Assembly (NCBI RefSeq): GCF_024170505.1
Contig: NZ_JALJYG010000005.1
Coordinates: 62,001 to 126,000 of the forward strand
DNA from: Methanocalculus alkaliphilus
GTDB lineage: Archaea; Halobacteriota; Methanomicrobia; Methanomicrobiales; Methanocorpusculaceae
DNA length: 64,000 nt
Reading direction: 5' to 3'
Shown here: piece by piece, positions 8,781 through 17,448 of the stretch
How the letters are laid out: every line of letters starts with the position of its first letter
Position numbering within the stretch: the stretch's first letter is position 1
Made by a program: the position numbers and the translations under genes
Notes under the pieces: model-generated
Told to the model about the DNA's origin: nothing
The model's input: the letters and a program-made list of their open reading frames with translations, nothing else
Database searches by the model: none

Positions 8781-8891
8781 GCTGCGGTGGCCTAGCTGGT
8801 TAGGGCGCCAGACTCATAGGGTTTTGAGCAAATTCGAGGCGCCATCTCCTGGGATATCTGGAGGTCGGGGGTTCGGATCCCCCTCGCAGCA
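8781..8891 (+). tRNA. tRNA-Met(CAT), probably elongator, with intron
   Basis: A cloverleaf with acceptor GCTGCGG pairing TCGCAGC (one G-T), a D arm, anticodon stem CCAGA/TCTGG, T arm GGGGG-TTCGGAT-CCCCC and discriminator A. CCA is not encoded. The anticodon CAT is followed after A37 by an insertion of about 37 nt (roughly 8819-8855), the canonical 37/38 intron position that is common in archaeal elongator tRNA-Met. The anticodon stem lacks the three G-C pairs of an initiator. A tRNA-Ile2 with a modified CAT anticodon cannot be fully excluded. Splicing needs EndA and RtcB; rtcB is at the window start. Confidence 0.88.
8819..8855 (+). other. tRNA-Met intron (approximate limits)
   Basis: The bases between A37 and the 3' half of the anticodon stem. 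Removing them restores a seven-base loop CTCATAA closed by CCAGA/TCTGG. Exact splice points depend on the bulge-helix-bulge fold and could shift by one or two bases. Confidence 0.7.
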
Positions 8892-8909
8892 CTTTTCCGG
8901 TCGGTTGGT

Positions 8910-9289
8910 AATCCAGAGCGACCTACGCCGATTCTGTTTTTACACATTATTCCATACCGCAGATGGAATGTAGATTCATCTTGCTATGCTTCATTGAGAC
9001 TGTATCGCCGTCATCCTGTGAGTCTGGTGCGACTATTTTAAGCGAAGGAGTGTACTCTCCGGAACAAGGTGTGGTGCCTTCTGCTCACGAAGAGATCGGG
9101 AGAACATTTCACCATACTGTCAATCATAGTCGACAGATCCATCTCAAATCGTCGATTATACCAGACAGTTCCATAGAAGGTTCAGTATCCAGAAGCTCCT
9201 TTCAATCCCCCAGGATATCAGATCGAAAAGAGGAGAGCGGGAGCGGTGATCAGCATTATTATCATCCAGAACCCCTCAGTCTCTTCTGT
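8910..9289. other. Intergenic region without recognisable gene
   Basis: About 380 bases between the tRNA and wrbA. The wrbA frame stays open leftwards to 8963, but the translated stretch is Ser/His-rich, low in order and unlike any flavodoxin N terminus, so it is treated as noncoding. An AT-rich GCATTATTATCAT near 9253-9265 is a possible wrbA TATA element. I see no RNA fold or repeat that I can name. Confidence 0.5.
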
Positions 9290-9934
9290 ATGACGACTGT
9301 TCTGATAGTCTGCTACTCCCTCTATGGCCATGTACACCAGCTCGCATTGGCGGTTGCCGAAGGTGTGCGTACCGCCGGTGCCGAGGCAGTCCTCCGCCGT
9401 GTTCCCGAGGCCCTGCCACCCGAGGTTATCAGGAAGATGGGGGCCTCCTCGTTTCAGGAAGAGTTTACGAAGATCCCGATATGCAGTCGCGAGGAGATGG
9501 CATCTGCAGATGCGATCATCTTCGGGACGCCGACACGTTTTTGGAATATGTGCGGCCAGATGCGGCAGTTCCTTGATACGACAGGCGGACTCTGGCAGCA
9601 GAATGCCCTGGTCGGGAAGGTCGGAAGCGTCTTTACCAGTTCGGGAACCCAGCATGGGGGCCAGGAGTCGACGATCCTCTCGACACAGATCACTCTCCTC
9701 CATCATGGCATGGTCATTGCAGGTCTCCCCTATGGCTTCACCGGCCAGTCAAAGACAGACGAAGTGACAGGATGCTCACCCTATGGTGCATCAACGATTG
9801 CCGGGGGCGGAGGTGAGCGATGGCCAACAGAGAATGAACTCGCAGGAGCCCGCTGGCAGGGGAAGTATGTTGCGATCCTTGCGAGGCGGCTCTCAGGTGA
9901 GTATGATTCCATGAGAGAGGAACTTGGGATATAA
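9290..9934 (+). CDS. wrbA: NAD(P)H:quinone oxidoreductase WrbA, flavodoxin fold
   Basis: A 214-residue FMN protein of the WrbA family, which performs two-electron reduction of quinone-like compounds. The FMN phosphate loop is YSLYGH (residues 9-14). GTPTRFWNMCGQMRQFLD and the SSGTQHGGQESTILST segment are classic WrbA signatures, and the C terminus has the conserved AGARWQGKYVA. Start ATG 9290 is chosen because the protein then begins exactly at the flavodoxin beta-1 strand. In methanogens, which lack ordinary quinones, the role is thought to be oxidative-stress protection. It is a single gene with no operon partner. Confidence 0.94.
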   Translation: MTTVLIVCYSLYGHVHQLALAVAEGVRTAGAEAVLRRVPEALPPEVIRKMGASSFQEEFTKIPICSREEMASADAIIFGTPTRFWNMCGQMRQFLDTTGGLWQQNALVGKVGSVFTSSGTQHGGQESTILSTQITLLHHGMVIAGLPYGFTGQSKTDEVTGCSPYGASTIAGGGGERWPTENELAGARWQGKYVAILARRLSGEYDSMREELGI

Positions 9935-10021
9935 CCCGGAGTCCCTGGAGCTGCATTACAACGAGGAATTCACACCATTATCCCCCCTTGTTCATTTTGG
10001 CGATTTCAACCAATCAGAATG

Positions 10022-10030
10022 TTTTTTTTT
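10022..10030 (+). terminator. T-tract, candidate terminator
   Basis: A run of nine T about 88 nt after the wrbA stop and 23 nt before the next gene. Archaeal transcription ends at such U-rich tracts. It may instead belong to the promoter region of the following gene. Confidence 0.35.
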
Positions 10031-10052
10031 CCTGAAGATGAGATGAATCACC

Positions 10053-11276
10053 ATGTCATTCCATCCCCGGATTTCTATACCCCTGATCCTGATAGGTCTG
10101 CTCGTGGCTTCTGCTCTCATCTCAGGATGTATGCACTCTTCAGAGCCGGTTCCAGAAGATACTGACAAACTCCTGACAGCTCCGCCTCCTTCGGTAGATA
10201 CCAGCCTCCAGAGGATCGTCTCAGATGGTGTCTCCAATGCTGAGATCCCCGGAACAGTCATCGAGATCGTAACGCCGGACTGGAGATGGAGCCATGCGGC
10301 AGGATATGCCTCAATCTCCCCTGTGATACCGGCTGAAACCGGGATGCATTTCTTCATTGCAAGCGTGACAAAACCATTTGTCAGTGTTGCAATCCTTCAG
10401 CTCGCCGAAGAGGGGAAGCTTGCCCTCGATGATCCGATAGACTCCTATCTTCCGGTTGATATAGTGAAGGCGATCCCAAAGAGCGATGAGATAACAATTC
10501 GCCAGCTTCTTGATCATACAAGCGGTATAGCGGATTATGATGAGATATCGCTGATTCTGGAAGCGTACGAGAACCCCGGATACATCGTCTCCTACGAGCA
10601 GGGTATGTGGGATAGCCTCCATGCAGGTCCACTCTATGATCCGGAGATGGGGTATACCTATTCAAATGTCAATTATATCCTCCTGACACTGATCATCGAC
10701 AGGGTATCAGGCACGACATATGAGGAATATATAAAGGAACATATTCTAGACCCTTTAGGCATGAAGAACACATCAGTCCACCGGACCAACCGACTGCCAC
10801 AGCCATATATGCATGCCATCGAGGATCTCGAGGGGGATGGGGGCCTCATGGATTTCAGCAATCTCTATAAGCAGTACGATCGAGGTTCCGGGGATATCGT
10901 GAGCACAACAGCCGATCTCAATGTATTCCATAAAGCACTTGTGTCAGGCATGCTGATCAGCCCCTCATCCCGTGGCGGGATGATGACGATCTCACCACAG
11001 TCAGAGAAGAGTGTTGATATGGGCCCTCTGGGGTCTGGAAGCCAGGGGTACGGACTTGGATATATCATTACATCTCTGGATGAGCCGGCGAACCTGACTC
11101 TCTCTGGCCATACCGGGGGGTATCCCGGTGCATCAACATTCTGGTACTACCTTGCAGAGGAGGACACCTATCTGACACTCCATGCCAATTCTGCGATGCG
11201 GGCAGCAGCAGTCCATGAGGAGATCCTTCTCCCTCTCCTCCTGTTTCTGACAGATAATGGACCTGCGGGCTCCTGA
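10053..11276 (+). CDS. Secreted lipoprotein serine hydrolase, class C beta-lactamase family
   Basis: A 407-residue exported hydrolase of the beta-lactamase/D-aminopeptidase (PBP4*) family. The N terminus has a basic start, a hydrophobic run and a lipobox ending at Cys 26 (LISGC), so it should be anchored to the outer face of the membrane. Catalytic motifs are Ser104-V-T-Lys107 (SxxK), YSN near residue 205 and GHTGGYPG near 350 in place of the KTG-type element. A methanogen has no murein, so the substrate is probably a small ester or peptide rather than a cell-wall peptide. It is convergent with the next gene. Confidence 0.9.
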   Translation: MSFHPRISIPLILIGLLVASALISGCMHSSEPVPEDTDKLLTAPPPSVDTSLQRIVSDGVSNAEIPGTVIEIVTPDWRWSHAAGYASISPVIPAETGMHFFIASVTKPFVSVAILQLAEEGKLALDDPIDSYLPVDIVKAIPKSDEITIRQLLDHTSGIADYDEISLILEAYENPGYIVSYEQGMWDSLHAGPLYDPEMGYTYSNVNYILLTLIIDRVSGTTYEEYIKEHILDPLGMKNTSVHRTNRLPQPYMHAIEDLEGDGGLMDFSNLYKQYDRGSGDIVSTTADLNVFHKALVSGMLISPSSRGGMMTISPQSEKSVDMGPLGSGSQGYGLGYIITSLDEPANLTLSGHTGGYPGASTFWYYLAEEDTYLTLHANSAMRAAAVHEEILLPLLLFLTDNGPAGS

Positions 11277-11288
11277 TTTGTCAGGAGG

Positions 11289-12041
11289 TCATAATTTCTC
11301 AGTATTTTTCTTCTTCCCGACCGTCGCCGCATAGATGACAAACTCCTCCACGCCATCGGCATGGATGAGTCCTACCATCAATTCATCGTCAAATGCACCG
11401 ATTGCACAGGTTCCACATCCGATCTGCTCACCGGCAAGGTAGAGATTCTGGCAGACATGGCCTGCATCAAGATGGACAAGCCGGTATGCCCGTTCGCTGT
11501 ATCGCCAGCTCATCCTGTAGACGATGCAGGACCAGATGAAGGTCACCGCCGATGACCGGACAAAGGGCTGACCAAGACAGGCGTTCATCACCGAGTCGGC
11601 AATTCCGGGGCGTATATCAACCGGAGCAAGCCTGTGGGAGAATGCCAGGTACCGGTACAGGCCAGGTGCAATCCCATCAACCCGGTTGATCAGGAGATAG
11701 GTCTCAAACGAGTGGCGTCCACCTGCGGATGGAACATTCCGTTTGGTATAGAAGGGATCAACGATCCCGGTGACACCCTGTGTCGCCCAGAGGAGGTAGG
11801 CAAGCTCTTCGATTGTGAGCGGATCCCTCGTATAGGTCCGGACCGAGGATCGCATCTCGATCGCCTCCCTGAGATCAGATGACGGCACTCTGATCGATTC
11901 GGGAGATGGGAGAGCAATAGCCGTGCCATCGTCCTGATAGGGCTTCTCAAGGGGGGGAGGGGTGACTCCCCGCTGCTGATCAGACGGGGGGAGATGGGCA
12001 TATCTCGTCATCTCCATGAAGGTTCTGCCGATCTTCTGCAT
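11289..12041 (-). CDS. SagB/ThcOx-type nitroreductase-family oxidoreductase
   Basis: A 250-residue FMN-dependent oxidoreductase of the nitroreductase superfamily, SagB-like branch. The region from about residue 60 shows the family pattern RSSVRTYTRDPLTIEELAYLLWATQG, followed by PSAGGRHSFETYLL and, near the C terminus, HLDAGHVCQNLYLAG and a GCG segment. SagB enzymes oxidise azolines in peptide natural products, but no cyclodehydratase, precursor peptide or protease gene is nearby, so this is probably one of the stand-alone members with unknown substrate. The stop lies 12 nt from the convergent hydrolase. Confidence 0.88.
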   Translation of the reverse strand: MQKIGRTFMEMTRYAHLPPSDQQRGVTPPPLEKPYQDDGTAIALPSPESIRVPSSDLREAIEMRSSVRTYTRDPLTIEELAYLLWATQGVTGIVDPFYTKRNVPSAGGRHSFETYLLINRVDGIAPGLYRYLAFSHRLAPVDIRPGIADSVMNACLGQPFVRSSAVTFIWSCIVYRMSWRYSERAYRLVHLDAGHVCQNLYLAGEQIGCGTCAIGAFDDELMVGLIHADGVEEFVIYAATVGKKKNTEKL

Positions 12042-12114
12042 AATCCCCTGATATAGCCCCTCATGATGATGAATATTCCCAGGGATATTGGTTAAGAGAA
12101 AAGATGGTCCTGCC

Positions 12115-12885
12115 TTACACAGGAGAGATGGTCACCGACCAGATGCCATCGGATATGATATTGAAGAGATATGTATCATCATCGTGGATGGTCACTGGAA
12201 CTGTTGTTGTATAGCTGCCGATAGAGAGGATATCATCAGCATCACGGAGCGCATGCATTTTCAGAGGGACCTGCTGATCATCCTCCATCAAGGGTCTGCC
12301 ATCACTCCGGATGAGGTGAACGCCAAGCACGTTTCCTTCTGCCATGCCGATCTCGCATGAATAATCCCCGGCCGGGATCATGAAGAACGGGGTTGCGGCG
12401 TTGCCAACACCGGCAAACGTCTGTGGAGGAATACCATTGATCATCGCCGGAGGCTGCAGGGTCAGAGACCAGTCACCTTGTTGTCGTACCTCGATGGTGG
12501 CATTTCCCCCCTCCGGGAGCATGACGGCCTGGGACCAGCCATACCAACCGCCATCCTCTGCAGCCTCGTACGCCCCACTGGTGAAACTTCCCCGAATCAT
12601 ACACCCGGTATGTGCAGTCATGATCTTCACCACTGAATCATCCGGATAGGAGAGGGGTGGTTTCCTGACGTGGAATCTCAGGAGATGGAGACCTTCAGAG
12701 AGGCGTGTATCAACCGTCTGGTCTCCTGATCCGATGAAGATCCAGTCATGAACATCCTCATCAAATGGAGGAGGAGGAGCAGGGGGATGATGATGGGCAT
12801 CTTCGCCAAGGCATCCTGCAGAAAGGCATACAACGGCAATAAGACCTGCGATCAGAAGAAGAGAAAACGATCCCCGTCGTGACAT
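12115..12885 (-). CDS. Predicted lipoprotein of unknown function
   Basis: A 256-residue protein with a signal peptide and lipobox (LSAGC, Cys near residue 25), followed by a His- and Pro-rich spacer ([10 protein letters not shown]) typical of a flexible tether to the membrane. The rest is rich in beta strands, with repeated short Trp/Gly motifs, suggesting a beta-sandwich. I do not recognise a family. It is encoded divergently from the DUF255 gene and upstream in the same direction as the SagB-like gene, with 73 nt between them. A surface sensor or binding protein is possible but unproven. Confidence 0.75.
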   Translation of the reverse strand: MSRRGSFSLLLIAGLIAVVCLSAGCLGEDAHHHPPAPPPPFDEDVHDWIFIGSGDQTVDTRLSEGLHLLRFHVRKPPLSYPDDSVVKIMTAHTGCMIRGSFTSGAYEAAEDGGWYGWSQAVMLPEGGNATIEVRQQGDWSLTLQPPAMINGIPPQTFAGVGNAATPFFMIPAGDYSCEIGMAEGNVLGVHLIRSDGRPLMEDDQQVPLKMHALRDADDILSIGSYTTTVPVTIHDDDTYLFNIISDGIWSVTISPV

Positions 12886-12963
12886 ACATCAACTACTCTC
12901 GTCTCAGCCAACCTATACCTTTCCGAGGCAAGCATTGATAGCCACGGACCTTCCAGCATAGGT

Positions 12964-15024
12964 ATGGCTAACCGGCTTAGTGATGAGAAGAGCCCCTACC
13001 TTCGTCAGCATGCAGACAATCCGGTGGACTGGTACCCATTCTCAGAGGAGGCGTTTGAGATTGCGAAGGCCCGGGATATCCCGATCTTTCTCTCGATCGG
13101 GTACTCAACCTGCCACTGGTGCCATGTGATGAACCGGGAATCATTCTCGGATCAGAAGGTGGCAGAAGCGCTGAGAGGGAGGTTCATTGCCGTGAAGGTG
13201 GATCGTGAGGAGCGGCCGGAGGTAGATCGAATCGCGATGGTGGCCTGCCAGCTGATGACCGGATCCGGTGGCTGGCCTCTCACTCTCGTCCTCACCCCTG
13301 AGAAGCGTCCCTTTTTTTCAGGCACCTATATCCCGAAACTCCCAAAGTATGGGCGTGCAGGTCTTATTCAGGTTCTCGACCGGATATGGGATCTCTGGGA
13401 GAAGAATCGTGATGAAGCGGAAGGGCTGTCACTACGGGTCGAAGGGGCGGTCCAGTCCTATCTCAGAGGTGAGACCACGGTTCCGGAGAAACCGGGCTCT
13501 TTAAAGGGCGCTTCGGATGAGGCGTATATCGCCCTTGCCGGATCCTTTGATCGTGAGAACGGGGGTTTTGGAACGGCACCGAAGTTCCCTACCCCCCATA
13601 TTATATCGTTCCTTCTCCGGTATGCCGGGATGACCGGACGGGTGGATGCCACAAGGATGGCGATTGAAACGCTCCATGCACTGAGAATGGGAGGGATCAA
13701 CGACCAGATTGGCGGCGGGTATCACCGCTATGCAACCGACCAGGAGTGGGCGATCCCCCATTATGAGAAGATGGCAACTGATCAGGCTCTTCTTCTCACT
13801 GCATTTGCCGAAGGCTATCGTGTGACCCGTGATCCCCTCCTGAAGGAGGAGGCGGAGCGGATAGCCCGGTATATAAGATCCGATCTCAGATCCGAAGAGG
13901 GCCTCTTCTTCACCGCAGAGGATGCTGAGAGCGGCGGGGAGGAGGGGGGCTTCTATCTCTGGTCAAAGGAAGAGATACGTTCCGCCCTCGATGCTGAGGA
14001 CGGAGCATGGGCAGCCGATCTCTTCCTCGGGAACGCAGGCGAGAAAGTCAGAATGCCCCTCTCGCTCACCGAACCGAACCCGGATCCTGAGCGTCTCATG
14101 AAGGTGCGGGAGAAGCTCCGTGAGAAGAGAGAAGCAAGGACGCGACCGTTCCGTGATGAGAAGATCCTGCTGGATATCAACGGGATGATGATCGCCTCCC
14201 TCGCCCGCGCCGGCCATCTCATCGGGGATGCCGGTATGATCACGGATGCGGAGGATGCCTATAATCATCTGTCAGTGATCCTGGAAGAGTCCGGAGATGA
14301 GCTCTTTCACAGCCGCATAAACGGGGTGAACACGACACCGGCAAATCTTACAGACTATGCCGAGCTGATAGGAGCGGGCATTATGCTTCACCAGGCAACC
14401 GGAAAGCCCACACCGCTCCGGGATGCACTCCGCCTGACAGAAATGGTCATTTTCGGGTTCTTCAATCCGGAGAAAGGCTGGTTCTGGTTTGAGAGGGAGG
14501 GGAGCTCGTTCTTCCGGACACGGGATCTGGAGGATGCAGGCGGACCATCAGGAAACGCGGTGATGCTCCATAACCTCCACCAACTGAGCCGGATCACCGG
14601 GAACATTGAGATGGCCCGGATCGCAGGAATTATGGAGGAGAAGCTCTCCGCTGCCTTCCTCCACCATCCGACTGCACATATTCATGCTATCAGTGCATCA
14701 TCACATCATTCCGGGGCAGCTGTTGATGTCGTGATCACCGGTGATGCAACACCCTTCATGGCACCCCTCACCCAGACGAGGAACATCCTCACCACCTGGC
14801 TTCCCGTCACGCCGGATCTGGTGTCTGGCCTGCAGGAGAAAGCTCCAAAGCTCGAAGTGTACGAACCAGGTACATCAGAATCAGTTGCCTATCCCTGCAG
14901 TGAGGGGGCATGCCTTCCCCCGGTCACCGACCCTGATGAGCTGAGAGAGATTCTGGATACCGCATTTCATCACCGGAAGGATGTGGAGGCGGATCCCTTT
15001 ACAAGGAGCAATAATTCCGAATGA
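12964..15024 (+). CDS. Thioredoxin-domain protein, DUF255/YyaL (SPATA20-like)
   Basis: A 686-residue two-domain protein. Residues 1-165 are the DUF255 thioredoxin-like domain with the family motif CHWCHVM (Cys50, Cys53) and cis-Pro region GGWPLT. The remainder is an alpha/alpha barrel of the six-hairpin glycosidase or AGE type, with the typical segments KFPTPH, [17 protein letters not shown] and HYEKM. The family is widespread in bacteria, archaea and animals (SPATA20) but its reaction is unknown. No cysteine-rich partner is adjacent. It is divergent from the lipoprotein gene. Confidence 0.94.
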   Translation: MANRLSDEKSPYLRQHADNPVDWYPFSEEAFEIAKARDIPIFLSIGYSTCHWCHVMNRESFSDQKVAEALRGRFIAVKVDREERPEVDRIAMVACQLMTGSGGWPLTLVLTPEKRPFFSGTYIPKLPKYGRAGLIQVLDRIWDLWEKNRDEAEGLSLRVEGAVQSYLRGETTVPEKPGSLKGASDEAYIALAGSFDRENGGFGTAPKFPTPHIISFLLRYAGMTGRVDATRMAIETLHALRMGGINDQIGGGYHRYATDQEWAIPHYEKMATDQALLLTAFAEGYRVTRDPLLKEEAERIARYIRSDLRSEEGLFFTAEDAESGGEEGGFYLWSKEEIRSALDAEDGAWAADLFLGNAGEKVRMPLSLTEPNPDPERLMKVREKLREKREARTRPFRDEKILLDINGMMIASLARAGHLIGDAGMITDAEDAYNHLSVILEESGDELFHSRINGVNTTPANLTDYAELIGAGIMLHQATGKPTPLRDALRLTEMVIFGFFNPEKGWFWFEREGSSFFRTRDLEDAGGPSGNAVMLHNLHQLSRITGNIEMARIAGIMEEKLSAAFLHHPTAHIHAISASSHHSGAAVDVVITGDATPFMAPLTQTRNILTTWLPVTPDLVSGLQEKAPKLEVYEPGTSESVAYPCSEGACLPPVTDPDELREILDTAFHHRKDVEADPFTRSNNSE

Positions 15025-15054
15025 TTCTTCATTGATAGTATCATACATTGCACC

Positions 15055-15360
15055 ATGGCAGAAGAAGAGAGGAAAGGACGTTTTGTAAAGGGACGATTTG
15101 TCTTTGAGGAAGAGGAGACTCCAAAGGCTGAGGCAGCAGCTGAAGAGAAGAAACAGCCGACGGTCGAGGATCTGATCAAAAAAACCTCGGAGAATGTCGA
15201 TATGACAATCGAGAGTGTCGTGGTCCTCGGCAAGAAACTCTTCATGACCGAAGAGGGGAGAGATCATATCGAGACAAAGACCCGCGAGATCGGGTCTGAG
15301 CTTCAGAAGGCGGTCGAAGAGATTGCCGATGCCGCACACCGCTTTATGAAGAAGAAATGA
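15055..15360 (+). CDS. Small acidic/helical conserved protein, unknown
   Basis: A 101-residue charged protein 30 nt after the preceding gene. Residues 1-35 are Glu/Lys/Ala-rich and probably disordered; residues 38-100 look like two or three amphipathic helices (VEDLIKKTSENVD and ELQKAVEEIADAAHRF), which could form a coiled coil. There is no Cys, no His motif and no signal peptide. Coding is supported by strong codon bias, ATG start and close spacing. Function unknown; a chaperone-like or nucleoid-associated scaffold is one thought, without evidence. Confidence 0.75.
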   Translation: MAEEERKGRFVKGRFVFEEEETPKAEAAAEEKKQPTVEDLIKKTSENVDMTIESVVVLGKKLFMTEEGRDHIETKTREIGSELQKAVEEIADAAHRFMKKK

Positions 15361-15464
15361 ATGAATCCAGGATATCCCATAATTTTTTCCTGAAGAAGCG
15401 TTCGTCAACAGGATAGTATTTTTATAATGGGAGAGTTAATAGTATTCTGCAGAACTCAAACTGC

Positions 15465-15665
15465 ATGAGTAATACAATGGAAGGAAGAAATTTTGGCGGC
15501 CGGGGTAACTTCGGCGGCCCAAGAAGATTTGATGGTCCACGTGAGATGTCAAAGGCAGTCTGTTCCGACTGTGGATGCGAATGCGAAGTTCCCTTTAAGC
15601 CCACGGAGGGCAGACCAGTATATTGCCGTGACTGCCTCCCAAAGCACCGGAAACCCCGGTTCTAA
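15465..15665 (+). CDS. CxxC-x17-CxxC mini-protein, copy 1
   Basis: A 66-residue protein. Residues 7-25 are rich in Gly, Arg, Asn and Phe (repeated NFGG), like the RGG boxes of RNA-binding proteins. Residues 33-57 hold a four-Cys zinc ribbon with spacing C-x2-C-x17-C-x2-C, the signature of a small family known in methanogens. This copy has an additional Cys (CGCEC). It differs from the copy 354 bases downstream at only 5 of 66 residues (4, 21, 29, 38 and 39). A TATA-like element near 15436 would give a very short leader. Nucleic-acid binding is inferred from composition. Confidence 0.88.
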   Translation: MSNTMEGRNFGGRGNFGGPRRFDGPREMSKAVCSDCGCECEVPFKPTEGRPVYCRDCLPKHRKPRF

Positions 15666-15774
15666 TTCTCTTTTTCATCAAAGTATCTTCTTCAGAGGGC
15701 ACCGTTTCCTCCTCAGGAGAAATATCAATCATACACACATTGTAATTAATTGTGTTTGAATATAAGCATACTCT

Positions 15775-15797
15775 TTTAAGCTTAAATGCCTTATATA
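15775..15797 (+). promoter_or_regulatory. TATA box with adjoining 12-bp palindrome, mini-protein copy 2
   Basis: TTATATAA (15790-15797) lies about 25 nt before the ATG at 15819, so the transcript is probably leaderless. Directly upstream is the perfect palindrome TTTAAGCTTAAA (15775-15786), covering the BRE position. Copy 1 has no such palindrome, so the two copies may be regulated differently. Confidence 0.55.
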
Positions 15798-15818
15798 ATA
15801 GAGCAGAACTTACACTGC

Positions 15819-16019
15819 ATGAGCAATATAATGGAAGGAAGAAATTTTGGCGGCCGGGGTAATTTCGGCGGCCCAAGAAGCTTTGACGGTCCTCGTGAGA
15901 TGACCAAGGCAGTCTGTTCCGACTGTGGTGAAGATTGTGAAGTACCATTTAAGCCCACGGAGGGCAGACCAGTGTACTGCCGTGACTGCCTCCCAAAGCA
16001 CCGGAAACCCCGGTTCTAA
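15819..16019 (+). CDS. CxxC-x17-CxxC mini-protein, copy 2
   Basis: A 66-residue paralogue of the gene just upstream, with the same NFGG-repeat N terminus and zinc ribbon; the second knuckle region reads CGEDC instead of CGCEC. The frame is open to ATG 15786, but ATG 15819 matches the copy 1 start and lies at leaderless distance from a strong TATA box. Silent changes between copies show that both are under purifying selection at protein level. Small RGG/zinc proteins of this sort may act as RNA chaperones; that is inference. Confidence 0.88.
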   Translation: MSNIMEGRNFGGRGNFGGPRSFDGPREMTKAVCSDCGEDCEVPFKPTEGRPVYCRDCLPKHRKPRF

Positions 16020-16022
16020 TTC

Positions 16023-16028
16023 TTTTTT
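16023..16028 (+). terminator. T-tract after mini-protein copy 2
   Basis: Six consecutive T immediately after the stop codon. A similar but weaker T-rich run follows copy 1. This fits a U-tract archaeal terminator. Confidence 0.4.
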
Positions 16029-16163
16029 AACGACATCACCCCTGTGATGCGCAGGAGATATGTATTTACTCATCATCTGATGGGGATCGTATCAATCAAC
16101 AAATACAATAAACATCTCAGATAGAGAGATCATATGCAGTCTCACTCTATGAAGGTGTTCTAA

Positions 16164-17441
16164 TTGCTTGATATTAAATTTGTACGGACAAATCCCGATA
16201 GTGTCAGGGCTGATCTCAGAAAGCGGAATGATTCCATACGCCTTGCATGGGTCGATGATCTCCTCGCCTCGGATCAACGGGTACGTGAACTGAAGGTGGA
16301 GATCGACGCGTTCCGGCAGAGAAGAAACACGATCTCGCGTGAGATCAATGCCGGGCGGAAGGCAGGAAGAGATACAACAGATCTGCTGGAGGAGGCGAAG
16401 TCCCTCCCTGACCGGATTAAAGAGCTTGATGCCGTCAAAGAAGAGGAAGAGGCGAAGGTCAGGTATTACCTGATGCGCCTTCCAAACATCCTCGACGAAT
16501 CTGTTCCGTATGGTGAGGACGCCTCCCAGAATCAGGTTATCCGTCGTGAAGGAACGCCACAGACCTTCGGCTTCGAGTTAAAGAATCATGGACAGCTCGC
16601 GGTTGAGAAGGGATGGGCCGACTTTGAACGGGCGGCACGGACATCAGGGGCAGGGTTCTCATATCTGAAGGGCAATCTCGCCCTCCTTGATATGGCATTG
16701 CAGCGATATGCAATCGATCTTTTGATGAGGAATGGTTTCACCCCCGTCATCCCGCCATACATGATGAACCGGAAGTCGTATGAAGGTGTGACCGATCTCG
16801 GCGACTTTGAGGATGTGATGTATAAGATTGATGGGATGGATTCCTACCTCATCGCGACAAGTGAGCACCCGATCTGTTCGATGTTTCAGGATGAGATCTT
16901 TGACGAGAAGGATCTCCCTCTTCGGCTTGCCGGCCTCTCCCCCTGTTTCCGAAAGGAGATCGGATCCCATGGCATTGACACGAAGGGGCTCTTCCGCGTT
17001 CACCAGTTCCATAAAGTTGAGCAGTTCGTCTTCTGCAAACCCGAAGAATCTGTTGCAATCCATGAAGAGCTCCTCGCAAATGCCGAGGAACTGTACACGA
17101 ACCTCGGCCTCCCCTACCAGGTCGTCCTGATATGCACCGGTGATATCGGGACGGTGGCTGCCAAGAAGTATGACATTGAAGTCTGGATGCCACGTGAAGA
17201 AGAGTACCGCGAGGTCGTCTCCTGTTCAAACTGCACCTCATACCAGGCGGTGCGGCTTGGAATGCGGATGCGGGATCCATCGGACTTTGAGATGAAGCAC
17301 CACATTCATACCCTGAACTCGACGGAGGTTGCAACCTCACGGACGATGCGGGCGATCCTGGAAAATTATCAGCAGGAGGATGGATCGGTCGTCATTCCTG
17401 AGGTTCTCCGTCCATATATGAATGATCAGGAGTACCTCTGA
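16164..17441 (+). CDS. serS: Serine-tRNA ligase (common type)
   Basis: A 425-residue class II aminoacyl-tRNA synthetase that charges tRNA-Ser and can charge tRNA-Sec in organisms that have it. Residues 1-110 form the long antiparallel coiled-coil arm (MLDIKFVRTNPDSV start). The catalytic core shows motif 2 (CFRKEIGSHGIDTKGLFRVHQF) and the motif 3 region near SRTMRAIL. This is the bacterial-like SerRS, not the rare methanogenic type found in Methanococcales and Methanobacteriales, as expected for Methanomicrobiales. The start is a TTG preceded by GAAGGTG; there is no ATG that gives the conserved N terminus. Confidence 0.95.
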   Translation: MLDIKFVRTNPDSVRADLRKRNDSIRLAWVDDLLASDQRVRELKVEIDAFRQRRNTISREINAGRKAGRDTTDLLEEAKSLPDRIKELDAVKEEEEAKVRYYLMRLPNILDESVPYGEDASQNQVIRREGTPQTFGFELKNHGQLAVEKGWADFERAARTSGAGFSYLKGNLALLDMALQRYAIDLLMRNGFTPVIPPYMMNRKSYEGVTDLGDFEDVMYKIDGMDSYLIATSEHPICSMFQDEIFDEKDLPLRLAGLSPCFRKEIGSHGIDTKGLFRVHQFHKVEQFVFCKPEESVAIHEELLANAEELYTNLGLPYQVVLICTGDIGTVAAKKYDIEVWMPREEEYREVVSCSNCTSYQAVRLGMRMRDPSDFEMKHHIHTLNSTEVATSRTMRAILENYQQEDGSVVIPEVLRPYMNDQEYL

Positions 17442-17448
17442 TCCCTTT

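Larger units (their letters stand above)
8771..8909. repeat. Inverted repeat bracketing tRNA-Met
   Basis: ACCAACCG (8771-8778) lies 2 nt before the tRNA and its exact complement CGGTTGGT (8902-8909) lies 10 nt after it. In the precursor these could pair to extend the acceptor stem and influence RNase P and RNase Z processing. An 8-bp match at such close spacing is unlikely to be random, but no function is shown. Confidence 0.5.

Noticed and set aside
8963-9289. Long N-terminal extension of WrbA
   Set aside because: Residues are low-complexity Ser/His-rich and precede an otherwise complete flavodoxin start; a TATA-like element lies inside it.
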